DNA of 64,000 bases from contig NZ_JACHDP010000001.1 of NCBI RefSeq assembly GCF_014201145.1, forward strand, positions 6,572,001-6,636,000, given 5' to 3'. The position numbers and the translations under genes were made by a program. Position 1 is the first letter of the stretch, and each line of letters starts with the position of its first letter. Origin of the DNA: Micromonospora parathelypteridis (GTDB lineage Bacteria > Actinomycetota > Actinomycetes > Mycobacteriales > Micromonosporaceae). Positions 53,423-61,945 of the stretch are shown in pieces. Under the pieces are notes generated by a model, which was not told the origin of the DNA, ran no database searches, and saw only the letters and a list, made by a program, of their open reading frames with translations.

Positions 53423-53838
53423 GCCGGTGAGCCCGGCAGGCGGTCGTCCAGCCGACCGAGCCGGGCGACGGTCTCCTCCAGACGGCCCAGCGCCGAGAAG
53501 TCGCCGGGCTTGCCGAACAGGTCGGTGAGGCCCGCGCCGAGCGCGACCTCCAACCCCTCGGTGTGCTCGTCGACGTGCTCGGTGGCCGCCACGCGGGCCC
53601 GCCGGTACGCGTCGAGCACCAACTCCGCCACCCCTTCGGTTCCTGCGCGCAGGGCGGCGGGCGCGACGGTGAGGCCGGTCAGCGCGCCGGTGGCGTCGAC
53701 GGTCGCCGAGACCAGCCCGCTCTCGTCGGTCGCGGTGCCGGACAGTTCGGCCAGGTCGTCGCCCAGGCCGGCGAACCGGCGTTCGATGTCGGCGATCCGC
53801 CCGGCGAGCGCGTCGAACGCGGACGTCGGGTCAGTCAT
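53419..53838 (-). CDS. YbaB/EbfC-like nucleoid-associated protein
   Basis: A 139-residue protein resembling the YbaB/EbfC fold: an N-terminal helix (FDALAGRIADIERRFAGLGDDLAEL), a short beta-hairpin region (GLVSATVDATGALTGLTVAP), and a long C-terminal helix (LVLDAYRRARVAATEHVDEHTEGL). YbaB proteins bind DNA as dimers; in type-VII-like loci actinobacterial variants often accompany WXG proteins. It is coupled to the SseB gene and divergent from the substrate genes. Confidence 0.78.
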   Translation of the reverse strand: MTDPTSAFDALAGRIADIERRFAGLGDDLAELSGTATDESGLVSATVDATGALTGLTVAPAALRAGTEGVAELVLDAYRRARVAATEHVDEHTEGLEVALGAGLTDLFGKPGDFSALGRLEETVARLGRLDDRLPGSPA

Positions 53839-53896
53839 GAGAATCCTCCCCCGTGGACGGTGCCACCGGGACCGGGTGGTGCCCGGTAGCCGGGGA

Positions 53897-53906
53897 ATCG
53901 TATCGT
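53897..53906. promoter_or_regulatory. Overlapping divergent -10 boxes between the YbaB gene and the type-VII-like substrate genes
   Basis: Plus strand TATCGT (53901-53906) and minus strand TACGAT (53902 to 53897) overlap in the 99-nt divergent gap. Both downstream starts have GGGGGAGGA-type ribosome sites, so both genes have leaders. Shared control of the two divergent operons is implied. Confidence 0.4.
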
Positions 53907-53937
53907 CGGTGCGCTCGACTCATGGGGGAGGAACGGC

Positions 53938-54270
53938 ATGCCACCGGATATCGATGTCGACGTGCAGGCGGTCCGTCGACTGGAGACAACCGCCAAGCAG
54001 GTCGCCAGCTCGCTCGCCGCGCTGGAGGGCCAGATCGCCTCGGCCGGCGACGTGCCGTCGGACGCCTTCGGCCACCTGCCGTTCGCCAGCGACATGCTGC
54101 GCGAGAAGTACGCCGAGCAGGTCACCGGCGGTAAGGAGCTGTTCGGCGCCGCGAATGCCGCGTTCGGCCGGGTGGCCGGCGCGTTGGCCGACACGGTCGA
54201 GGCGTACGAGCGCAACGAGCAGGACCTCGACGCCGGGTTCAAGGCCATCCAGTCGGGGCTGCCCGGATGA
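53938..54270 (+). CDS. Type-VII-secretion-target-like small helical protein
   Basis: A 110-residue protein of ESX-associated (EspC-like) type. Two long helices (RRLETTAKQVASSLAALEG and GAANAAFGRVAGALADTVEAYERNEQDL) surround a loop with FGHLPFA. The C-terminal YERNE fits the YxxxD/E export signal. GGGGGAGGA precedes ATG 53938. The stop overlaps the next gene by ATGA. By family it would be secreted as a heterodimer with a neighbouring helical protein, here probably the product of the next gene. Confidence 0.75.
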   Translation: MPPDIDVDVQAVRRLETTAKQVASSLAALEGQIASAGDVPSDAFGHLPFASDMLREKYAEQVTGGKELFGAANAAFGRVAGALADTVEAYERNEQDLDAGFKAIQSGLPG

Positions 54271-55328
54271 GCGGGCCCGCCGGCAGCGCCGTCCAGCTGT
54301 GGAACGGCCTCGACAGCGCGCTCTCCGGGGTGCAGGACGCGGTCGACAGCGTCTGCCGGACCCTGGCCTGGCCGCTCATCCAACTCGTCGACATGGTCGA
54401 CGGTGAACCCGCCGCCCTGCGCGCGAAGGCCGCCGAGTGGGACGCGCTGGCCGCACAGGTGCGCGAGCTGGCAGAGGGGCACCGCGGCGTCCGCGAGGCC
54501 TCACAGCCCGGGTGGCGCTCACCCGCCGGTGAGGCGTACGGCCTGCGGCTGGCCGAGGTCGAGCAGCAGATGCTCGACGTCGCCGAGCAGTTCGCCGCGA
54601 CCGCCGAGTACCTGCGGAGTGTCGCCGACGGCCTGCAGACGGTGCACGACGTACTCGTGGATCTCTGCGTCGAGTTCGTGAACTTCCTGTTGGTCACGCT
54701 GGTGACGGCGTTGCTGATGGCGCCGATCACCATGGGTGCGTCCTGGGCGGCCGGCTTGGGCGTCGCCGTGACCAGGGGCATGATCGTGCTCACCCGGATG
54801 CTGAAGGTCATCCGGCCGCTGGCAACGCACCTGCAGAAGGTCATCCGCCTGCTGCAGCGGGTCATGCTGTACCTGCGCAAGCTGCGCGCGCACCTGGACA
54901 AGCTGGTCGACATGCAGAAGGGGCTGCGCACCGGCAAGAAGTACGCCGACAAGCGCCGCCTCGCCGGCAAGCTCGACAAGTGGCACCACAAGGTCCTCGA
55001 CCCCAGCAAGGGCACGTACAAGCTGGGCAAGTCGGGTGCCCCGTTCGACATGGGCGCCCTCGAACGGGCCGCCGCGCTGCGGGCGCATGGCGTTGCCGAC
55101 GGCGCCCGGGTGATCGCCCGGGACTGGGCGACCAACCTGCCGTGGAACGTGCCGAACTCGGTCGTCCACGGCGTCACCTGGGGGACGGTCGCGTTGACCA
55201 GCGGGCTCTCCGTTCCCGGCAGCGATCAGGTCAGCGACCAGATCGACCAGGCGGTGCAGGGCGGCGCCGACTGGGTCGACCAGAATGTCTTCGGGCAACC
55301 GCCGGCCGGCCAGCCGGCAGGCCGCTAG
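54267..55328 (+). CDS. Large type-VII-like substrate with membrane segments
   Basis: A 353-residue protein. Residues 45-130 are a WXG100-like helical hairpin (AAEWDALAAQVRELAEGHRG, GWRSPAGEAYGLRLAEVEQQM, with W-R-S in the WXG position). A hydrophobic segment follows at about 132-165. Residues 175-240 are very basic (VIRLLQRVMLYLRKLRAHLDKLVDMQKG). The C-terminus has a hydrophilic region. No known toxin domain is recognised. It is coupled to the small partner upstream. A secreted effector or membrane-acting protein is plausible. Confidence 0.7.
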   Translation: MSGPAGSAVQLWNGLDSALSGVQDAVDSVCRTLAWPLIQLVDMVDGEPAALRAKAAEWDALAAQVRELAEGHRGVREASQPGWRSPAGEAYGLRLAEVEQQMLDVAEQFAATAEYLRSVADGLQTVHDVLVDLCVEFVNFLLVTLVTALLMAPITMGASWAAGLGVAVTRGMIVLTRMLKVIRPLATHLQKVIRLLQRVMLYLRKLRAHLDKLVDMQKGLRTGKKYADKRRLAGKLDKWHHKVLDPSKGTYKLGKSGAPFDMGALERAAALRAHGVADGARVIARDWATNLPWNVPNSVVHGVTWGTVALTSGLSVPGSDQVSDQIDQAVQGGADWVDQNVFGQPPAGQPAGR

Positions 55329-55342
55329 GGAGGCGACGCGTG

Positions 55343-56248
55343 ATGGCAGGGGAGCGAGGCCGGCTCGGTCGGTTCACCGACGCGGTGCTCGGCGGCGCGC
55401 GGGCGGCCCGCGACAAGGCCCGTGAGCTGGTCGACGAGTTCCGCACCAGCGACGAACCCGAACGTGCCCTCGTCGCGCCGCTGCTGCCCGGACAGGAGCT
55501 CCGCTACGTGGGGCTCGGCCCGGTCCGCATGTCGCAGACCCACAAGGCCGGTCAACAGCTCGCCGACGAGGTCGGCGCCGAGCTGGCCGACGCACTCGAC
55601 CCGAAGGTGCTGTTCGGGCTGCTCAACATCGTCAACCCCGTGGTCTGGGTGGACGCCGTGCTGACGCCGGTGCGGCTGGCCGCCGGTGTGCTGCTGCTGC
55701 CGGGCAAGGCCGGTGCCATCGCCGCCGGAGTGCCGGACCTGGCCGCGCCGGAGCCGGGTCTGCCGCAGCAACCCGCCCAGCGGGAGCCGATCCCACTCAC
55801 CGCGGAGCAGGAGGCGTTCCGCGCGCTGTTCCGGCTCAGCCAGTACCGCCCGCTGGCCGACCAGCTCGCCGAGATCGCCTACCGGCGGCGCTACGTCTTC
55901 AGCGGCGACCTCGCCACCCTCGCCGGCAGCCTGCTGCTCTTCCTGGAGCGCTACAGCGGCACACCCCTCGCGGTGACCGACAGCCATCTGCACCTGCTGC
56001 GGATGGGCCCCCGCCCGGACGCCGACCGGCCCGACCGGCGGCAACCACGGGTGCTGTGGAGTGTGCGGCGCGACCGGGTGGCCCGGGTCGACTCCGAGCG
56101 TGGCGCGAGCGGGCTCGTGCAGCTCGCCTCCACCATCGTCTTCGACGACGGCTCGTGGATCCGGCTCACCCAGCCCGCGCTCCGCGACGACCAGTCGCGC
56201 TTCCTGACCGCGATCCAGGACCTCCCCGGACAGCGCCCAACGCCGTGA
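55343..56248 (+). CDS. Hypothetical protein of the type-VII-like substrate operon
   Basis: A 301-residue protein of unknown family, 14 nt downstream of the previous gene. Residues 1-40 are charged and helical (GGARAARDKARELVDEFR). Residues 90-130 are hydrophobic (LFGLLNIVNPVVWVDAVLTPVRLAAGVLLLPGKAG). The C-terminal third is beta-rich (LWSVRRDRVARVDSERG, IVFDDGSWIRLTQP) and resembles small PH-like domains. It may be a partner or immunity protein of the preceding candidate effector; this rests on context. The start is ATG 55343 or GTG 55340, after GGGAGG. Confidence 0.65.
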   Translation: MAGERGRLGRFTDAVLGGARAARDKARELVDEFRTSDEPERALVAPLLPGQELRYVGLGPVRMSQTHKAGQQLADEVGAELADALDPKVLFGLLNIVNPVVWVDAVLTPVRLAAGVLLLPGKAGAIAAGVPDLAAPEPGLPQQPAQREPIPLTAEQEAFRALFRLSQYRPLADQLAEIAYRRRYVFSGDLATLAGSLLLFLERYSGTPLAVTDSHLHLLRMGPRPDADRPDRRQPRVLWSVRRDRVARVDSERGASGLVQLASTIVFDDGSWIRLTQPALRDDQSRFLTAIQDLPGQRPTP

Positions 56249-56284
56249 CCAGCCGGCGGGTGAGCCGTGACCCCGGCCGGCGGG

Positions 56285-57256
56285 TCAGCCGTCGCGTTCG
56301 GGGTAGCCCACCGGCACCGCCGAGACGTCGTCCAGTGCGGTGGTGATTTCCTCAGGAAGTGTGATCCGTTCCACTTGGAGCGCGCCGAGCAGCTGCCCCA
56401 CCGTCCGCGCGCCGAGGATCGGCGCGGTCACTCCCGGCCGGTCCCGGATCCAGGCCAACGCCACCTCCAGCGGCGACACCCCCAGGCCCCCGGCCGCCGT
56501 CGCCACCGCCTCCACGATGCTGGAACAACGCGGCTCCAGGTACGTCGAGACGAACCGCTCGAAGTGCGGCGACGCGGCTCGGGAATCCGTCGGACGGCCG
56601 TGCCGGTACTTGCCGGTGAGCACCCCCCGGCCGAGCGGTGACCAGGGCAGCAGGCCGAGGCCGAGCGCGTCGCACGCGGGCAGCACCTCCCGCTCCACGC
56701 CCCGCTCCAGCAGCGAATACTCCACCTGGGTCGCGACCACCGGCGCCCGCCCCGGCCAGGCGGTCTGCCAGGCGGCGGCGCGCGCGGTCTGCCAGCCGGA
56801 GAAGTTCGACACGCCGACGTAGCGGACCTTTCCGCTGGCCACCGCGTGGTCCAGCGCGGCCAGGGTCTCCTCGAGCGGGGTGTCCGGGTCGTACCCGTGC
56901 ACCTGGAACAGGTCGACGTGGTCGGTGCCGAGCCGGCGCAGCGACGCGTCCAACGTCCGCAGCAGGTGCCCGCGGGAGCCGTCGCGGCGCCGGCCGCTGC
57001 CCGGGCGCAACCCCGCCTTCGTGGCGATCAGCAGCTCGTCGCGGGGCACGAGGGTGCCCAGCAGCGAGCCGATCACCGACTCGGCGTCGCCGTCGCCGTA
57101 CACGTCGGCGGTGTCGATCAGGTTGCCGCCCGCGTCCAGGAAACTCTTCAGCTGGGCGGCCGCATCGTCGGCGTCGGTGTCCCGGCCCCAGGTCATGGTG
57201 CCGAGCGCGAGCCGGGAAACCGCCAGCCCGCTTCGGCCGAGCGGTCGCTGTTGCAT
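56285..57256 (-). CDS. Aldo/keto reductase
   Basis: A 323-residue NADPH-dependent reductase with a TIM-barrel fold. The catalytic tetrad is D48 (LIDTADVYG), Y53, K80 (IATKAGL) and H120 (DLFQVHGYD). The NADP-binding region includes GVSNFSGWQ and the C-terminal stretch ALAWIRDRPGVTAPILGAR. It probably reduces small aldehydes or ketones. ATG 57256 has a TAAGGT box 6 nt upstream, indicating leaderless expression. Confidence 0.88.
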   Translation of the reverse strand: MQQRPLGRSGLAVSRLALGTMTWGRDTDADDAAAQLKSFLDAGGNLIDTADVYGDGDAESVIGSLLGTLVPRDELLIATKAGLRPGSGRRRDGSRGHLLRTLDASLRRLGTDHVDLFQVHGYDPDTPLEETLAALDHAVASGKVRYVGVSNFSGWQTARAAAWQTAWPGRAPVVATQVEYSLLERGVEREVLPACDALGLGLLPWSPLGRGVLTGKYRHGRPTDSRAASPHFERFVSTYLEPRCSSIVEAVATAAGGLGVSPLEVALAWIRDRPGVTAPILGARTVGQLLGALQVERITLPEEITTALDDVSAVPVGYPERDG

Positions 57257-57262
57257 GGGTGA

Positions 57263-57268
57263 ACCTTA
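57263..57268 (-). promoter_or_regulatory. TAAGGT -10 box before the aldo/keto reductase
   Basis: On the minus strand TAAGGT ends 6 nt before ATG 57256. Confidence 0.5.
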
Positions 57269-57442
57269 TTTCGAACCTGCCGCCACGGATATCCTCGCTC
57301 CCGTCAACTCTGCCGGTTCTGCCGGTTCCGCCGACGACGGGCACCGCGACGGGCGGGGAACAAAGGTGTCGAGCCGGTGATCGAGTCCGTTTTCGTCATT
57401 GCGTAACCTGGTGCGACCTGTGCCACGGATGGGGGAGGACCA

Positions 57443-58495
57443 GTGCGACTCGGGCTCAGTCTTGGATACCAGACCGCATGGAGCACACCGGCCGATCACC
57501 TGGCCCTGGCGCAGGAGGCGGACCGGCTCGGTTACTCGGTGGTGTGGGCGGCGGAGGCCTACGGCTCCGACTCGCCCAGCATGCTCGCCTGGATGGCCGG
57601 CCAGACCGAACGGATCGACGTCGGCGCCGCGGTGATGCAGATCCCCGCCCGTACGCCGGCCGCCACCGCGATGACCGCCGCCACCATCGACGCCCTCTCC
57701 GGCGGCCGCTTCCGGCTCGGCCTGGGAGTCTCCGGCCCGCAGGTCTCCGAGGGTTGGCACGGCGTGCGCTTCGCCAAGCCGCTCGCCCGGACCCGCGAGT
57801 TCGTCGACATCGTCAAGCTGGCCATCGCCCGCAAAGAGGTGGCGTACGACGGCGAGCACTACACGCTGCCGCTGCCGGACGGCCCCGGTAAGGCCCTGCG
57901 ACTGGGCTTCCACCCACCACGCGAGCACATACCGATCTACCTGGCCGCGGTCGGCCCGAAGAACCTGGAACTGGCCGGCGAGATCGCCGACGGCTGGCTC
58001 GCCGTGTTCTACGCCCCGGAGTTCGCCGAGGAGCAGCTCGCCTCGGTCCGCGCCGGGCGGGCCAAGGTCGGCAAGGAGTTGGCCGGGTTCGACGTGGTGC
58101 CGTCGGTGCCCGTGGTGATCGGCGACGACGTGGCCTCCTGCGCCGAACTCGTCCGCTGGTACGCCGCGCTGTACGTGGGCGGCATGGGCAGCCGGGAGCA
58201 GAACTTCTACAACCAGCTCGCCACCCGGATGGGGTACGGCGACGCCGCCCGCGACGTGCAGGACCTGTACCTGGCCAAGCGGCAGCGCGACGCCGCCGCC
58301 GCCGTCCCCATGGAGTTCATCGACCGCACCTCGCTGCTCGGCCCGAAGGAGCGCGTCGCCGAGCGGATGCGGGAGTACGCCGCCGCCGGCGTCACCACGC
58401 TGTCGGTGACCCTGTTCGTGGCCGACCGGGACAGCGGTGTGCAGACCCTGCGTACCGTCGCCGAGGCACTCGACCTTTCGGGAGTCGGCGAGTGA
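57443..58495 (+). CDS. LLM-class F420-dependent oxidoreductase
   Basis: A 350-residue luciferase-like TIM-barrel protein. The N-terminus [14 protein letters not shown], the segment [33 protein letters not shown] and the insert [15 protein letters not shown] match F420-dependent members common in actinobacteria. The substrate is unknown. GGGGGAGGA precedes GTG 57443, and TAACCT at 57404-57409 is a likely -10. Its stop overlaps the uppP start (GTGA), so the two are coupled. Confidence 0.87.
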   Translation: MRLGLSLGYQTAWSTPADHLALAQEADRLGYSVVWAAEAYGSDSPSMLAWMAGQTERIDVGAAVMQIPARTPAATAMTAATIDALSGGRFRLGLGVSGPQVSEGWHGVRFAKPLARTREFVDIVKLAIARKEVAYDGEHYTLPLPDGPGKALRLGFHPPREHIPIYLAAVGPKNLELAGEIADGWLAVFYAPEFAEEQLASVRAGRAKVGKELAGFDVVPSVPVVIGDDVASCAELVRWYAALYVGGMGSREQNFYNQLATRMGYGDAARDVQDLYLAKRQRDAAAAVPMEFIDRTSLLGPKERVAERMREYAAAGVTTLSVTLFVADRDSGVQTLRTVAEALDLSGVGE

Positions 58496-59328
58496 CCTGG
58501 GTCGAGGCCATCGTCCTGGGCATCGTCCAGGGACTGACCGAGTTTCTTCCGGTCAGCTCGTCGGGGCATCTGCGGATCACCTCGGCGATCTTCTTCGACC
58601 GTGACGCCGGCGCGTCGTTCACCGCGGTCACCCAGCTCGGCACCGAAGCCGCCGTGCTGATCTACTTCGCCAAGGACATCTGGCGGATCACCCGAACCTG
58701 GCTGGTCGGCATCAGGGACAAGTCGGTGCGCTCCAGCCTCGACTACCGGATGGGCTGGTACGTGATCGTCGGCTCGATCCCGATCGGGCTGTTCGGTTTC
58801 GTGTTCAAGGACCAGATCAAGACCGCCGGGCGCAACCTCTGGGTCGTGGCGACCACGCTGATCGTGTTCGCCTTCGTGCTGGCGTTCGCCGAGTACTGGG
58901 GGCGGCAGACCCGGACCCTGGAGAACTTCCGGATGAAGGACGGCGTGGTGATGGGCTTCGCCCAGGCCATGGCGCTGGTCCCCGGGGTGTCCCGCTCCGG
59001 TGGCACGCTCACCGCCGGCCTGCTGCTCAACCTCACCCGGGAAGCGGCGGCACGGTACTCGTTCCTGCTGGCCATCCCGGCGGTGGTCATGTCCGGCGTG
59101 TTCAGCCTCGGTGACGTCTTCGAGCCGTCCGCGCCGGGCACGTCGGTGCCGACCGTGGCCCAGACGATCGTGGCCACCGCCATCGCCTTCGGCATCGGGT
59201 ACGCGGCCATCGCCTGGCTGCTGCGCTACGTCGCCCACCACACCCTGTACGTCTTCGTGCTGTACCGGGTCGCGTTGGGCACCCTGGTCCTGGCTCTGCT
59301 GCTGACCGGCACGATCGACGCCACCTGA
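58492..59328 (+). CDS. uppP: Undecaprenyl-diphosphate phosphatase
   Basis: A 278-residue BacA-type membrane phosphatase with about eight transmembrane helices. It dephosphorylates undecaprenyl diphosphate to recycle the lipid carrier for cell-wall synthesis and confers some bacitracin resistance. Catalytic motifs are [10 protein letters not shown] near residue 17 and [10 protein letters not shown] near 163. GTG 58492 overlaps the LLM gene stop. In mycobacteria and streptomycetes uppP sits near mshC, as here. Confidence 0.93.
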   Translation: MTWVEAIVLGIVQGLTEFLPVSSSGHLRITSAIFFDRDAGASFTAVTQLGTEAAVLIYFAKDIWRITRTWLVGIRDKSVRSSLDYRMGWYVIVGSIPIGLFGFVFKDQIKTAGRNLWVVATTLIVFAFVLAFAEYWGRQTRTLENFRMKDGVVMGFAQAMALVPGVSRSGGTLTAGLLLNLTREAAARYSFLLAIPAVVMSGVFSLGDVFEPSAPGTSVPTVAQTIVATAIAFGIGYAAIAWLLRYVAHHTLYVFVLYRVALGTLVLALLLTGTIDAT

Positions 59329-59345
59329 CCGGCCGACCCGTCGAC

Positions 59346-59379
59346 GGCCCCCGTCCCGCCTCCCGGCGGGCCGGGGGCC
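59346..59379 (+). terminator. Terminator hairpin after uppP
   Basis: A 15-bp stem with one mismatch (59346-59360 with 59365-59379) and a 4-nt loop, 17 nt after the uppP stop. Confidence 0.7.
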
Positions 59380-59420
59380 GCCTTCGTTCCCGCCGGCCCG
59401 CCTTCGTTCCCGCCGCCCGC

Positions 59421-59495
59421 TTGATCGACTCCATGTCGCCGACATGGGGGCATCAGGGTGCCAGGAAACCCCCACATCGCCGACCCGGTGCGGAT
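59421..59495. repeat. Intergenic palindromic element, family A copy 2
   Basis: Matches the 24474-24550 element: identical TTGATCGACTCC left end, two TCGCCGAC direct repeats, and inner arms around CATGGGGG and CCCCCACAT. The right outer arm has decayed. It lies between uppP and the next rightward gene. Confidence 0.65.
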
Positions 59496-59577
59496 CCCGC
59501 CGGGGCTCCGGCTCGCCGACGGGGACCCGCGGGTGGCGGCCCGGAGCCCGTCACGGTCGGGGTCGGGGAGCAGGCCA

Positions 59578-59583
59578 TAGGGT
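59578..59583 (+). promoter_or_regulatory. TAGGGT -10 box, leaderless start of the phosphatase gene
   Basis: TAGGGT ends 7 nt before GTG 59591 with no ribosome site. The DUF3090 gene has the same box and spacing. Confidence 0.55.
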
Positions 59584-59590
59584 GGTCGGT

Positions 59591-60295
59591 GTGGCAACCC
59601 TTCTACTTCTGCGACACGGCCGGACCACGGCGAACGCCGATGGCGGCCTGGCCGGCCGGCAACCGGTCGAGCTGGACGACACCGGGCGCGCCCAGGCCGC
59701 CGCGGTGGGCGAGCGACTGCGGGGGGTGCCGCTGGCCGCAGTGGTGACAAGCCCGCTGATCCGCTGCCGACAGACCCTGGAGCTGGCGCTGCCGGAGGCC
59801 GCCCCGATCGTCGAGGACGGGTTGATCGAGTGCGACTACGGCAGCTGGGAGGGGCAGCAGCTGAAGAAGCTCGCGAAGGAGCCCCTCTGGCCGGTGGTCC
59901 AGCAGCGCCCCAGCGCCGCGGTCTTTCCGGACGGGGAGGCGATGGCGGCGATGGCCGCGCGGGCGGTCGCGGCGGTTCGCTCGTGGGACGCCCGGGTCAG
60001 CGCCGAGCACGGGCCCGAGGCGGTGTGGCTGGCCTGCAGCCACGGCGATGTGATCAAGGCCATTGTGGCGGACGCGCTCGGCGTACACCTGGATCTTTTT
60101 CAGCGGATCGTGGCCGACCCGGCGTCGGTGACCGCGATCCGGTTCACGCCGCTGCGGCCGTTCCTGGTCCGGCTCAACGACACCGGCGGTGATCTCCACG
60201 CCCTGGTGCCGCCGCCGCGCAAGCGGCGTCGGCGGGCTCCCCGCGCGGCTGATTCGGACGCCACGGTCGGCGGCGGGGCCGGGGCGGCCTCGTGA
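59591..60295 (+). CDS. Histidine phosphatase family protein (MSMEG_4193-type)
   Basis: A 234-residue phosphoglycerate-mutase-like phosphatase. The RHG motif with catalytic H9 is LLLLRHGRTTAN; the second histidine is in ACSHGDVIKAIVADA, and EDGLIECDYGSWEG is conserved. The family catalyses phospho-histidine-dependent hydrolysis of small phosphomonoesters; the substrate is unknown. The C-terminal 40 residues are basic and Pro-rich. In actinobacteria this gene is conserved with DUF3090, the SCO1664-type gene and mshC, as here, though its link to mycothiol is not established. Confidence 0.85.
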   Translation: MATLLLLRHGRTTANADGGLAGRQPVELDDTGRAQAAAVGERLRGVPLAAVVTSPLIRCRQTLELALPEAAPIVEDGLIECDYGSWEGQQLKKLAKEPLWPVVQQRPSAAVFPDGEAMAAMAARAVAAVRSWDARVSAEHGPEAVWLACSHGDVIKAIVADALGVHLDLFQRIVADPASVTAIRFTPLRPFLVRLNDTGGDLHALVPPPRKRRRRAPRAADSDATVGGGAGAAS

Positions 60296-60469
60296 CGGCG
60301 ATTTTGTCCGCCCGCCGTGCCGGCGCGACACCCCCGCCTGATCGTCGGCTGAGGCTGGCGGCGGCCGGCGGGTGGGCCGCCACGCCCGGTTATACCTGCT
60401 GGTACGCCGGGCGCGCCGCCCCTGGGGCGATTCGGGTCGGTGGGGTGCGCGATGCCATGGCGGGCCGGA

Positions 60470-60475
60470 TAGGGT
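60470..60475 (+). promoter_or_regulatory. TAGGGT -10 box, leaderless start of the DUF3090 gene
   Basis: TAGGGT ends 7 nt before ATG 60483. Confidence 0.55.
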
Positions 60476-60482
60476 CGTGGGT

Positions 60483-61064
60483 ATGACCCACCAGGTGCAC
60501 GCCTTCGAACCGCCGGAGCGGTTCGTCGCCGGGACTGTCGGGCCGCCGGGGGAGCGCGCGTTCTTCCTGCAGGCCCGCGGCGGCGGCAGACTGGTCAGCG
60601 TCGCGCTGGAAAAGGTCCAGGTGTCCCTGCTGGCCGAAAAGTTGGAGGAGCTCCTCACCGAGGCGCAGCGTCGATTCGGGGTGGACCTGCCGCCCGAGCT
60701 GGCGCCGGTGATCGGCGACAACGAGCCGCTGGACACGCCGGTCGACGAGGAGTTCCGGGTCGGGACCCTCGGGCTGGCCTTCGACGTGGACACCGCCACC
60801 GTGGTGATCGAAGCGATCGCCGCGGGCGAGGTGGAGCCCGAGGTCGAGCTGGACGACGACGAGGACGAGGACGACGACGAGGACGACGAGCCGGACGAGG
60901 ACCTGGACCGCCTCCGGGTCCGGCTCACCCCGCAGGCGACCCGCCAGTTCATCGAGCGGGCCCGGCGAGTGGTCAACGCGGGTCGGCCTCCGTGCCCGCT
61001 CTGCGGCCAACCGTTGGACCCCGCCGGGCACCTCTGCCCGCGGCACAACGGTTATCACCGGTGA
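60483..61064 (+). CDS. DUF3090 protein
   Basis: A 193-residue protein of the DUF3090 family. The N-terminal half is conserved (QVHAFEPPERFVAGTVGPPGERAFFLQA), followed by an acidic run of Asp/Glu at about residues 119-142. A C-terminal zinc-ribbon-like ending follows: CPLCGQPLDP then HLCPRHNGYHR. The family is actinobacterial and its function unknown; the cysteine/histidine end suggests metal binding. The stop overlaps the next start (GTGA). Confidence 0.87.
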   Translation: MTHQVHAFEPPERFVAGTVGPPGERAFFLQARGGGRLVSVALEKVQVSLLAEKLEELLTEAQRRFGVDLPPELAPVIGDNEPLDTPVDEEFRVGTLGLAFDVDTATVVIEAIAAGEVEPEVELDDDEDEDDDEDDEPDEDLDRLRVRLTPQATRQFIERARRVVNAGRPPCPLCGQPLDPAGHLCPRHNGYHR

Positions 61065-61879
61065 CCTCGTCCGGCCTCCAGCCTCGCCAGGACGGCGACG
61101 CGGCGCTGCGGCTGCTGCGTGACGGCGTGCTCGACCTGGAGGGTCGGCTGGTCGACGCGTCGAACACGACGCTGCGCGGCATCCTGACCCTCGACGGGAT
61201 CACCGCCCGCTGCGTCTACAAACCGGTCCGTGGCGAACGTCCGCTCTGGGACTTCCCGGACGGCACCCTCGCGGGCCGGGAGGTCTCGGCGTATCTGGTG
61301 TCCCGGGCCACCGGTTGGGGCCTGGTGCCGCCCACCGTTCTGCGCGACGGCCCGTTCGGCCCCGGTTCCTGCCAGCTCTGGATCGACGAGCCGGAGGACG
61401 CCGAGGCGCTCGTCGGTTTCCTGCCGGCCGGTGAGCTGCCGCCCCGCTGGGTTCCGATCGCCGCAGCCCAGGACGACGACGGCACCGCCTACGCGTTGGC
61501 CCACGCCGACGACCCACGGCTGGCCCGACTCGCGGTGCTCGACGCCGTGATCAACAACGCTGACCGTAAGGGCGGTCACGTGCTGGTCGGCGCCGACGAC
61601 CGGATCTACGGGGTGGACCACGGGGTGAGCTTCCACGTGGAGGACAAGCTGCGCACGGTGCTCTGGGGTTGGGCCGGCAAGCAGCTGCCCCCGGACGCCG
61701 TGGAGATGCTCGACGGGCTCGCCGGGCAGGTCGCCGGGGCGCTCGGCGCGGAACTGGCCGACCACCTGACGATCAGCGAGGTGGCCGAACTGGCCTCCCG
61801 GATCGACCGGTTGCGGAAGGCCGGCCGCTTCCCGCAGCCCCCGGAGGACTGGCCGGCGATGCCCTGGCCGCCCATGTGA
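61061..61879 (+). CDS. SCO1664-family kinase-like protein
   Basis: A 272-residue protein of the SCO1664 family, distantly related to the phosphatidylinositol 3/4-kinase fold. Conserved pieces are ARCVYKPVRGERPLWDFPDGTLAGRE (with the ATP-lysine in VYKP), VLDAVINNADRKGGHVLV (catalytic-loop-like, N-N-A-D-R-K) and GVDHGVSFH (DxD/DFG-like). Kinase activity is plausible but unproven. GTG 61061 overlaps the DUF3090 stop. The arrangement with DUF3090 upstream and mshC downstream is conserved in actinobacteria. Confidence 0.85.
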   Translation: MTSSGLQPRQDGDAALRLLRDGVLDLEGRLVDASNTTLRGILTLDGITARCVYKPVRGERPLWDFPDGTLAGREVSAYLVSRATGWGLVPPTVLRDGPFGPGSCQLWIDEPEDAEALVGFLPAGELPPRWVPIAAAQDDDGTAYALAHADDPRLARLAVLDAVINNADRKGGHVLVGADDRIYGVDHGVSFHVEDKLRTVLWGWAGKQLPPDAVEMLDGLAGQVAGALGAELADHLTISEVAELASRIDRLRKAGRFPQPPEDWPAMPWPPM

Positions 61880-61933
61880 GTCGCTGTCATCTTGATCACC
61901 CGTGGGGCGCTCCGACGTCGCCCTGCGGCTGGC

Positions 61934-61939
61934 TAGGCT
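61934..61939 (+). promoter_or_regulatory. TAGGCT -10 box, leaderless start of mshC
   Basis: TAGGCT ends 6 nt before ATG 61946, with no ribosome site. Confidence 0.55.
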
Positions 61940-61945
61940 GATCCC

